The notes under the pieces: model-generated
The model's database searches: none
The model's input: the letters and a program-made list of their open reading frames with translations, nothing else
What the model was told of the DNA's origin: nothing
Shown here: one piece after another, positions 46,176-56,505 of the stretch
How the letters are laid out: each line of letters starts with the position of its first letter
How positions within the stretch are numbered: position 1 is the first letter of the stretch
Assembly (NCBI RefSeq): GCF_026151205.1
Contig: NC_087081.1
Location: 8,365,246-8,429,245 of the forward strand
Length of the DNA stretch: 64,000 nucleotides
Direction of reading: 5' to 3'
DNA from: Bolinopsis microptera
Taxonomy: Eukaryota > Ctenophora > Tentaculata > Lobata > Bolinopsidae
Made by a program: the position numbers and the translations under genes

Positions 46176-46720
46176 CACTATATTGAGAATGCGAGCTAAT
46201 AAGTTATCTGTTGTGCTAAACTCAACAATCTTGTAAAGCAAAGTTATACTACGCTGTTGAATAATCCAACCTGAAATTGCCTAAAGGGTGCACATTTTTG
46301 CGAATTGGTCAGCCCGATTGTGGTATTTTTGTCTCCAAATTTGCAGCATATACAAAATCTAAACATGCGCGGAATTGCACTACCTTACGAGACACGTGGA
46401 CCTAGAGGAATGCGCGATGCTTTTCAGGACACTGAACAGTTTGTAAGAGTGTGAGCTGAGCTGAGCAGGACAACAGTGTTGGCCCCTGCACCAACCAGGA
46501 AACGCTATACAATTCTCTGCTTGTCAGTGTGTTTTGTACAATCTTCTATCTTTCTCTCGCTTTGGATAATTTCATTCCGAACTTTGAGTGATTGCCATTT
46601 CACCGTGTCTTTAAATTATTTCGGTATACTTAATATAATAATCTCAGTCCTCAGTAGATAGATTTTATACTATTATATACTAGGTTAATAGCCTATGAAT
46701 TTAAAAGAATAAACTAATAG
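46176..46720. other. Flank upstream of gene C
   Basis: No gene or repeat recognised. Probably holds the regulatory region of gene C. Confidence 0.35.
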
Positions 46721-46728
46721 TATAAATA
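46721..46728 (+). promoter_or_regulatory. TATA box of gene C
   Basis: TATAAATA stands 37 bp before the first ATG of gene C at 46765, in a GA-rich leader (GACAGAGAGAGAGA). The distance allows a very short 5' UTR. Confidence 0.55.
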
Positions 46729-46764
46729 GCTCGACAGAGAGAGAGATTTTTCACGGTTTTAGCC

Positions 46765-49700
46765 ATGTCCAAGGCGGATATGAACGCCTACTGGAAAAAA
46801 ATTCTCGGTGGAAAGAAAGAACCCGCCCCTGAAGCCGTTAGTCCTTTTTTGTACAAGAAGTTTCCTTTTAAAATAAATCAATAGAATTATTTTTGGCTAA
46901 CCTTTAAAGCTTTAAGAAAAAGGAGCCGATATTCAGATATTGCATAATGAACTATATTAATACTTATCGATCGTTGACCATATTGATAATCGAGTACATG
47001 TTCCGATTGTTTCAGATTAAAAAGAGTGTAGTACAACAAGACGATATCGAAGAAATAATTGTAAGTTTCTTTAAACAGGCTGGAGTCCTGTTATTTAATA
47101 ACGTTGATGTTGGTTATTTATTATAAGTAACTGCCAACCATGGTACTTACAATCAGCATCATCGTGTGCGGCTCAAACCTTCTTTTAACATTTTTTCTCC
47201 GTCCTCCACTGTAACTTTATTTTCATACCTTACCCAGCAGCCATTCTTTCGTAATAATGTTTATATAAATATGATTATAAAAATAATCGATCACACCGTT
47301 TACATTTATAATTCTGGTTCAGTTCGCTTTTAACATTACAAATGGTTTTTAATCGTCTGCATTCATTTTTTGATTGATGTAATTAATGATATGACAACAT
47401 TGACCCCTCCATATTAAAGATAATGTGTATTGATAATAATTAATAATATGTCCATCATATATTAGATAACGAACTACGATCAACGCGAAAGTAAATGTGA
47501 ATTGGGTAAGCCAAACACGTAACCTCTAAATGGGCTTGCAGCTATTTGGTTGATTTGTATGCCTCACAAAGTATTTTTGTGATCGAATTGGCATTTTTCT
47601 AGTTTTAAATTACCACTACTTTGCTTTAGAGCTCCACAATTAGCCTGTTTTCATATAGAGTTGTAGTTGTTTGCTGAAGTGGAGAATGAAGTGATGTCCT
47701 CCGGACGTCATACGATGAATAAAGAGAGTTATGAGTCTTTTGAGACGTCTGAGACAGTAGCTGAGGAAGAGTTTAGTTACCGGTCGGAGAGACGCGCTGT
47801 AAGAGAAGTACAATATAGTTTTTAAACGTATAGCTGCATATTCAAGTTCTTATTGAATGACTGCTGTCGATGAAGACGTCAGTGGAATTTGTTTGTCTTC
47901 TATTATAGTGACCGTGCTATTGCGCGATTGCAAAGCTATATCGTTCCTACATTTAATTGCAGCTCCATATGTGGACGTGGTGCTGTTTGATTCGCTGCTA
48001 AGCACTTATACCACATCGAAATTACTTTTTTTATTTTTCAGATTGAAATCTTGTTGAGCGTGTAAACTCATCATCTATTTTGTAATTTGTACAATATAAG
48101 GTGGTAGGTCCCTCAGGATATGCTCTTGGATCTATCACCGATCATACTCCCGGGATAATTAGTTTGACAAGCTCTCTCTCTTTCTCCCAGGAGATCCAGG
48201 AGAGCTTAGAGCAACTAAGCTGGAACATGGCTGAGATGATGAAGAGCATGGCAAAACAGCAGAAAGAGATAGCAAAACAGTCCCAACAGCATGGTTGTAA
48301 CAGATGTGCTAGTAATGCTCATTGTCATTGTAACGGTTCGGACAATGTCCTGCTTGTTCAGCCGGCTCAGGTGAAATAATTTGTAGATTTGAAGGATTTA
48401 GGATAAATTCTGAGGCAGACTATAGAGTAAAGGCCTTTTTAGTTCATTTGATGAGTTGATAAGTATATTATTGGTTGTCACAATATCTAAAAAACTACTT
48501 CACAGAAAAACGTTCGAATTGCATCACCGGTAGAAACGGTTCATGTTGCCTCTCCAGTGCAGCATGTTAGGACAGCATCTCCAGTGCAGCATGTTCGAGT
48601 TGCTTCTCCAGTGCAGCATGTGCGAGTTGCTTCTCCAGTGCAGCATGTGCGAGTTGCTTCTCCAGTGCAGCATGTGCGAGTTGCTTCACCTGTCCAGTTA
48701 GTAGCTCCTTGTTCACACCACTGCAGTACTGGCTGCACTCAGAACACTGATACAGCGCCAGCTTCTAAACCTACAACTTGTGGACAATCTAAGGTACAGT
48801 TTATATGTTTTAGAGACATTGTGATTTATGGCTTAGGGGGATCGTTCACATATTACGTAATCACTTTTTGAACAATTTTCACCCCCCCCCCCCCCCCCTT
48901 CCCCCATATGCTATTCACCAAAGTTCCTTATTTCAGTGCCCTTTACACAGTTGTAACTGTATGATGCCAAAAGAGAAGGAACCAGAGCCTGTATGGGTAG
49001 GTCCACAGAATCATGGTTGTCAGCAACAAGGTAATGGAATTTTTGTAAACTTATTTACTTACTTATTAACTTATTTATTAACTCTTACGATATTGACTTT
49101 TAAATTCTAGATAAAACTACCCAAGATTATATTATCACATCACTCAGAAAACATTGATCGTGACCGCTAATTTCATTGTGTTACATGGTATTAGTGCTAT
49201 CTGAATTACTAAAGGAGTGGCTCCATTTCAGCTCCTTGTCAACAACACACACCCTGCTGCAGACCCAAATCACCTCTCTACGTCCTGCAGGAGTAAGTTA
49301 ACCAGACACGTTTTAATGTGTCGCTCAAATCTTAAATAATTCTTCGGTTTTGTAGATTTTTCGGTATTATATATATATCCCTGCCACTCTGTCAGTCTGT
49401 CATTTGTCAATGGATGATTTCACAATGACAAAGAGAATGTCATGAAACTGTATATAAATGTAACTCCCACCAACTAACAGCTCTATCGTCAGCAGCCCAG
49501 GGTTAATATCAGAGGATCTACCAGACGATGAGATTTCTGCCCTCAAGGAACGTGTCAAAAAACTTGAAGATCCTGACAACGAGTTAGTTTTTGATTTGAG
49601 AAAAGTTATTGCGCATATTTTTGTGAGTTTTTTTTTAAAGAATTTTGTGATGCCATAATTGAGTCTATTTATAATATGGACTATTTAATATACATATAAT

Positions 49701-52700
49701 ATGGCCGGATAAATTAATATGTAAATTAAATTTTCCTCAGGCCACTAGGAAAGCTGATGGACGGCATTGAAGATATTAAAAACCAACTGTTGGCCACTGC
49801 AGAGGCGCTCAACGACCGGATGAATCAAATAAATGAGAAATGTGACAAGGGAGACATCAACTCAAACAACATCATCAATCGAGTAAGTGGACCCTTCTTC
49901 AGCTTGATGTAAACTTGAAACAGTGAATAATTTGATTTGGACATTCAGTGATTACCATGAGACCGAATTTTAAAATCAAAATTATCAACCCAGAAATAAC
50001 CAGCATTATGAACATCAATAATATCAAGGATTAAAGTTATGTGGTTATATCTCTAGTTAATATAATATAACTATTAGATGTTTAAGTAATGACACAACTT
50101 TTCAAAGGTACAAAACAACGAAAACAACATCAATGGTCTCTGCAACGACATTAAAAATCTCAAAGATCTTATATCCAATGGTGGAAAGATTGATTCAGAC
50201 TTCTTTCAGAGGTTCTATTTTATATTTTAAATTTAAATTCTATTTATCGATCTCTTGAACCATTGTCTTGACATAAAGAAAATTGAAAAACCCCAAATTG
50301 ACATCCAAGATATTGTTGCAAGGAATACTGTTTAATTCAATTTTCCGAAGGTTGAAGGATATAAGCGAAGTCCATGAGTTCATAAAGCAGGAGCTGCAGA
50401 ACATCACAATGAAAATGGCAACCATGAATAACCTCGATAACATCGTAAGTACACCATCATTCAGTATCCAAAGTTCCAATTATTTAGAGTAACAATTTTA
50501 CAATGAATTTTTCCATAGAATCTGCCGTACCACAGCGTTTTTTATTCTTATCTGGGACTTAGGGGTTGCTTGGAACCTGTTATCAGAAATAATGAAACAG
50601 AAACCGCAAAATGAAAATATCTAATCGATGATCACAGTGCTGGCAAGCACGACCGTTGCATTTATTGTGGGTATACTATGTTCCCCATTTACTATTATAC
50701 CCCCTTTACTATTATACCCCCTTTACTATTATACCCCCTTTGGTACACGTTACAAGCCTCTTTTGTGCACGCGAAGCGTGCACTCCGGCCGGAGGCGGCG
50801 GCCGAAGGCCGCCGCCTCCGGCAGGAGTTTTCCAGGCATTAAGACTCATCGGAAGTCGTTAAGCAGAATTATTTTTAGTTCAAAACATTCTAATTTGATG
50901 TCAAAGATGACAGGAATAAAAAATAGTTATGTTGAGATTTTTAAGAAATTTGCATAAAATACTCGCCAGCACTGTTATACGAAATTCGGTAAAAAACCCA
51001 AAATCGCCATATTCAGGTGCCTTAAAAACCATGTTAAAATTGAGTTAGAGATCTGAAATTTTTCAGGGCGTCTAGACGTTGATCAAATCGACTGCAAAAA
51101 AAGTTTCAGGTTTCAGGAGTATCGGGAAATGGGTTTTCTAGAACCCCTGTTTTACGACAGATTGTCGTGATATATATATATATATATATATACATACATA
51201 TTCAGGGATAGACGCTTTGCCAGTCAATTGTAGCCTGTATTTAATTGTCCATAGATTCAAAAGTATAAAAGATAAAGCCATTTCCGACCACAGGTCTTGC
51301 AAATAATTGTTTACACTTTAGTTTACATTGTATAAAAAAATTATTTGACGTCATAAACACCCCTTGATGACGTCATCAAGTTAACCGTTTTTAAAACTTG
51401 ATTTTTGACAAAGTAATAACTTTTAAAATTAATTTTAAACCATTAAGGAGTAATTTTATTCAAAATCTGAGGAGATTTTTATCTTAGATAATTGTTCAAG
51501 CATTCTGAAAATCTACCGGAAAGTTTTTCTAGCTTGCTCCTTCATAAAGATATTCGTGATTGAAGTTTGTGCTTTTTTGAAGAATTATTTTATAAAAACG
51601 TCAATTTTGCGATTTAGTATTCTCTGGTGTTGGGCCATGCCTTGAGTTGAGGAGCTCAGTTCTGCTTCCTATAGGTATAAATTGTGCATTAGGCTAGTTT
51701 TGAAGTTGAAAATCGAAAAGTTGCACACGTGGGGACACGCCCAAATTGATAGAAAATTGCTAAAATCACTGAAAATTGCTGTTTTCGTCATTTTCTGTCA
51801 ACTTTAGAGTGCCGTTGTGATTACAGTTCTTCTTGAAATACTTTGAAACTTTGCATGCTTATCAAGCTATATATAAAACAATTACATGAAAAAATTTACG
51901 GCGATTCAATATTGGATGCGCACGCAACGTCCGCTCAAAGTTTGCACGTGCGAAAGGTGAGAATTTTGCTCATTCGTGATTTCCAACAAATTCTGCTTTG
52001 CCACGACAGTTTAATGTCATTATATATGAATTTAATGCCAACTTGAATGAGTATTAGGTGGCATATTCAGTCAGTGATCGACCGATATGCTTACCTAAAC
52101 ACAAGGAAATGTTTTTAAAGGAAAATTTCGAAATCGTTGAAACTTCCTCCTTATTAATTAATGAAGATATCAGTTTATATTTCGACTTTATAAAGTACCC
52201 TGACATTATAATCAAAAAGAGATGATATTTTACCAAAACCCATATTCATGGGTAGAGTGGACCGCTGCCAGTGGAAAAAGCGAGCGACCGATTTCATTCT
52301 CGGTATCATTTTGCATTTGAGAACGGTCAATCAAATTAATATCATTTCCTTTTGTTTGGGAAAGAGAGACACTGGCAGCGGTCCACTCTACCCATGAATA
52401 TGGGTTTTGGTAAAATATCATATATGAATAAAAGAAAAGAATGCTTAGATGCTAACTGTTCAAATTATTTATTATTGCTGATAAGATATCCCACTCCCTA
52501 CTCTTCTCCACCAGGTAGACGTGCAACGTGAGAGGCTGAGTGAAGCAGAAGATACTCTTCGTCAGCACTGTGATGAGGAGACCACTGCTAGAAATCAGTT
52601 AGCTCTCCTTCTTATCAGTTTCTTATCTATTGGAGTATTGGTGGTTTTATTGATCGTTTGCGTTCAAACACGATAAACGAGCCAAGCTTGATCATGCCAA

Positions 52701-54544
52701 GAGATCAAAGTTATCTGCCAGGTACGAATATCGTATTAATATAGATCAATTGACCCAAATCAATTATTTGTAGGTTCCTTCAAAAGCTGCAGGATATTGA
52801 GAACGCACTGAAGAAGTTAGAGCAAAATAAATCCGACTCTGACAGACGAACGGATAAGCTAACAGATAGACTCGATAGTCTGGCGAGGTCTATTCAGGTT
52901 TGTCAAAATTCTTACATTTTACCGAATAGAAAAAGAAGAAAAAAACCCGATTAACCGTAAACTTAATACTACATATTATAACAGTATAACCGCAGGATCA
53001 CTGATTTTGAGAACTATCAGCGATTTCTATTTATAGTTATATTTCTGAACGAAGCTCTCACGTTCGATTTCGATCCGTCTCCGTTACAGGAACAAAACTC
53101 AAAAGTTGACAGGATGAACTCTGATATTTCAACTGCTATAAAAGACTTTGACAAGCAAATAAACAAACTAGAACCACAATTGGACAGACAACGAGACTTG
53201 ATAGATGGTAGGTGCTTGCAGCTGCTCGGCAGAGCCTCAAATGTAGTATCAGAACTGTAACAGTACTGATAGGTTGGCATTTTATGGGGGTCACCTCGTT
53301 ATTTTCACTTACACGATGCCTTCCACTAAACCGGAAGAAAAATAAACAGTAAAATAATGTTATTGATTTTAACTCAGGTTTGAAAAATGAACGAGACAAC
53401 AACAAAAGTGATCTACAAAGATTGAGAGACAAGTTAGAAGGATTGGAGAAAGTTTTACGACAGTAATAATCTTTAATAACTTTGTTTTAATTTCACTCAT
53501 ATCTGTTTGTTTTTTAAAATCATGCTACAGAAATCCATTGTTCATTCGACCTCTTTTTGAATCTCACAAATTCTCCGTAGATTGAGCGAACTACCTAGTT
53601 CAAGTAAGCGGAGAGTTAGTACTAACAACATTGAGGAGATAACAGTAACAGAGGTGGCCACAACTGAATCAGGTAAAAGATAACTGTAACAGTGATACAG
53701 TGGTAACTGTAACAGTGGTAACTGTAACAGTGGTAACTGTAACAGTGGTAACTGTAACAGTGGTAACTGTAACAGTGGTAACTGTAACAGTGGTAACTGT
53801 AACAGTGGTAACTGTAACAGTGGTAACTGTAACAGTGGTAACTGTAACAGTGGTAACTGTAACAGTGGTAACTGTAACAGTGGTAACTGTAACAGTGGTA
53901 ACTGTAACAGTGGTAACTGTAACAGTGGTAACTGTAACAGTGGTAACTGTAACAGTGGTAACTGTAACAGTGGTAACTGTAACAGTGGTAACTGTAACAG
54001 TGGTAACTGTAACAGTGGTAACTCTAACAGTGGTAACTCTAACAGTGGTAACTCTAACAGTGGTAACTCTAACAGTGGTAACTCTAACAGTGGTAACTCT
54101 AACAGTGGTAACTTAGTGGTAACGCGTAAAATAACCCTATGTTCACTCATGGTGACCATTCCACTTATATGGGTCAGTCAAATAATGAGCTTGTTAACAT
54201 ACTTTATTCCCAGCAAGAGGAGGAGGCGGAGGAACTGGAGGAGGCGGAGGAGCTTCCAGTTCATCTGCCCAACAACAAAGCAGCTCCTCTAGCGGCAACT
54301 TAAAGGGATTCCTCCGTGAGTAGTCTGATAGTCCATGGATCTAAGGAATCTGATTTTGGGCTCTGTAAATCTACTTTACTAATCATTTTAATCGTCATTA
54401 ACTCGTCATTAACCGTCATTAATTCTGCTAATCCTATTTTCCCACTCAGAGAACGTCAACAGTGGCAAAGAAAATGATGCTCTGAAATCAGGCGCTATCA
54501 CCCCTAAAAGTAGACGAAGCTCGGTTCTTGTGATGACCACGTAG
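46765..54544 (+). CDS. Gene C: coiled-coil protein, 18 exons, tail-anchored and soluble forms predicted
   Basis: Exons, all with consensus borders and agreeing phases: 46765-46836, 47016-47060, 47667-47798, 48101-48370, 48506-48793, 48937-49030, 49232-49292, 49481-49582, 49741-49882, 50108-50211, 50351-50444, 52515-52676, 52774-52897, 53090-53207, 53378-53462, 53581-53672, 54214-54315, 54450-54544. Exon 12 ends with a transmembrane helix (LLISFLSIGVLVVLLIVCV) and a stop, giving a 521-residue tail-anchored protein. Exon 10 leaves phase 2 and exon 13 needs phase 2, so skipping exons 11-12 gives a 641-residue soluble form ending SRRSSVLVMTT. Exons 4-7 hold Gln/Lys coiled coil, Cys/His clusters and a 9-residue repeat; exons 8-11 and 13-15 are heptad-rich coiled coil. 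Exon 17 is Gly/Ser-rich. I recognise no named family; a scaffold or tether is a guess. Confidence 0.75.
48545..48690 (+). repeat. 27-bp coding repeat in exon 5 of gene C
   Basis: Five to six copies of a 27-bp unit encode QHVRVASPV; later copies are identical at DNA level, so they arose recently. The run lies between the first coiled coil and a Cys/His cluster (APCSHHCSTGC). Confidence 0.9.
50628..50990. repeat. Dispersed repeat with a TATTATACCCCCTTTAC tandem (copy 2)
   Basis: Inverse copy of 25757-26130, in the intron between exons 11 and 12 of gene C. Near its middle lies a GC-rich palindrome (GGCGGCGGCCGAAGGCCGCC) at about 50790-50820 that copy 1 lacks. The following stretch to 52221 is intron with no recognised gene and an (AT)n run near 51173-51192. 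Confidence 0.65.
52222..52421. mobile_element. 200-bp foldback element with perfect 52-bp inverted arms
   Basis: Arms begin ATGATATTTTACCAAAACCC and run through GGTCCACTCTACCC-type sequence to CAGTG; the two arms match without mismatch around a 96-bp centre. No clear target duplication. It lies just upstream of the transmembrane exon of gene C. As transcribed intron RNA it would form a long hairpin. Confidence 0.85.
53693..54113 (+). repeat. 15-bp intronic array (AGTGGTAACTGTAAC)n
   Basis: About 27 units between exons 16 and 17 of gene C; the last seven units carry CTCTAAC in place of CTGTAAC. Each unit joins an acceptor-like AACAG to a donor-like GGTAACT. The unit resembles sequence right after the exon 16 donor (GATAACTGTAACAG), which may be where it began. 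Confidence 0.9.
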
Positions 54545-54559
54545 AAATGTTACTAACTG

Positions 54560-55239
54560 ATTATTTAGTTAATTGTTACTAACAGCTGCAACGAATCTAG
54601 AAACTTCTCTGACATCCTTAAAATAATCTCTACCGAAATCTTTCATTGGCCATGATTTATAGTCGGAACCTAGATGCTGTTGACATGTTAAAGTATCAAG
54701 AACACCATATTGACTTTGAGTAATGAGTTACGGACTCTCCTCACGTTTTGAAAAACTTGGTTAAAATTCGGATTTTTAAAACTTGTATCTTTTACTTACT
54801 TAATTATGCTATTAAATTTTGACTTATGGAGCAGATCTGATAATTAGGTATACTTATATTTGATAGATTTTAAGTCTAATTCGAATAATTATAACTCGTG
54901 CAAGTCCGAAATGGGCCGTGTGCTGCTTCTAGGAAGTACATATGACAGTGCATATCAGCACACTGTTGGCTTTCTTAGAGACCTGATGAGTACCAAGCGG
55001 AAATCATGATTGCCTGGTAAGCAAGTTCACACTCATTCCGAATGGCGGTAGACTATTACAGCTACACTGCAGCTTACACTGTAGTGGGAATCGCGTCACT
55101 GATATCCTCCGAGCATAATTACCAGGATAAATCCTGTACCAATCACAGCTTGGTGACCTGGCCTGCCTGCCTCAGACGGGGTTTGAACCCCGGTCTTCCG
55201 CTTGGGAGGCGAGTGAAATACCACTACACCACCCGGCCC
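54560..55239 (-). mobile_element. Possible tRNA-derived SINE (tRNA-Gly-like head)
   Basis: On the minus strand 55239-55169 has an A box (TGGTGTAGTGG) and a B box (GGTTCAAACCC), a CTCCCAA anticodon-like loop and matching arm, but the acceptor arms do not pair, so it is not a working tRNA gene. A non-tRNA body continues to about 54900. The right size and layout suit a SINE; no second copy is seen in the window. 54560-54900 is the 3' flank of gene C. Confidence 0.5.
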
Positions 55240-56505
55240 AAAAAATTCGAATACAATTTTGATGTGATATACTCAACATTTTTGTCACTTTGAGCTGTAT
55301 ATCGCATAATTTTATCACGTAAAAATATTAGAACAATGAGGCAAACGATTACAAATTAAATAACAAATAAAAATCATGAAAAACTAGAGACAGGGTGATC
55401 TTGGATATAGTCTACCAAAAAAAAGAAACAGTTAAAGAACGTTATGACCGTGCTTTCAAATCAAAATCTAACAAATAACTGGAAAATGGACAGATAGGTC
55501 CTGTAACTGGGGCATCGGGCAGGAGTTCAAAACAAGCAACTCCATTAAATTTGACCAATCAAAATACTGGAAGTGCACTGACACGTGGCAAACAACGTGT
55601 GTAATAACGTGGCAAACCACGTGTGTTTTAACTCCCTGACGACAGAACCATTAATTCAACAATGCATCAACTGAGCCCTGACTGGGCTAATTTTACCGTT
55701 ATTGTAATAACTCAAATATTTATCAAATAAGAAGTTTACGACATTATCTAAATTAAATGGCTATTACAGAGCTACAATTATAGCCTTATTATTGATATTA
55801 GCATATTCATTCGTCAAAAGATATAAAAACAAAAGTAAAGTTAGAAATTCATGAGGTCCGCTTAATTCTTGCTTCTTTTTAGAAAATAAAACACTACATT
55901 AAAAACTTGGATACATTGTTGTTTCTCTAAGGTTTTAAAAACATCTGATTAATCGATAAGTATGATGTTTTCCTAAGTAATGTTAACAGACCCTAATTCT
56001 AATATCATTTTCTCGTTGTTCTGCAAGCATCTAGAACAGTTTAAATCAGTCCCACGGACGTATAATGGATGTTCTGATGCTAGTAAATGAATTGCTCCTT
56101 GCATTTCCATTGTGAACCTGCCATTTGGTTCCACCGAAAAAGTAAAAATACGTAAATCTATTTTAGTAGAATTCATCTCATTTGTAAATAAGATGACCAG
56201 GATATGAGCATCTATTCCTAAGCTGGCTGCCAAGCTGCCAGGCTGCTGGCATGGCAGACTGCCAGGCTGGTTCACCTAGCCGCACACGACATCTCAATAT
56301 AGCTCCTCAGTCAAACGCGCGTCATCAACTAAAACTGGCCACGGCCAATGATCACACAACTAGTGCAATTAGTTGCTAATTGTGCAATCAGTTGCTAATT
56401 GTGCAATTAGTTTCCTAATTGTGCAATTGTTTGCTAATTGTTTGATAGTTTAAAATACTCCGGGTGCAGAGTAAGGTGAGAAAGAGAAAGTGGAGAGGAG
56501 GCGTG
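55240..56505. other. Spacer between genes C and D, no supported gene
   Basis: A 100-codon open frame on the minus strand (56275-55973) has no recognised motif and starts in a repeat of CAGCCTGGCAG words. Short repeats of TTGCTAATTGTGCAA occur at 56365-56440. The 3' UTR of gene D should lie at its right end. Confidence 0.4.

Noticed and set aside
53542-54159. Long open frames over the 15-bp array (both strands, LPLLQ and VVTVT repeats)
   Set aside because: The array unit is a multiple of three without stops, so any frame stays open. It lies in an intron of gene C.
55169-55239. Working tRNA-Gly gene
   Set aside because: Acceptor arms do not pair and the T arm is irregular, although the internal promoter boxes are good.
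55973-56275. 100-codon minus-strand frame
   Set aside because: No motif, starts within a CAGCCTGGCAG repeat, and lies in the expected 3' region of gene D.
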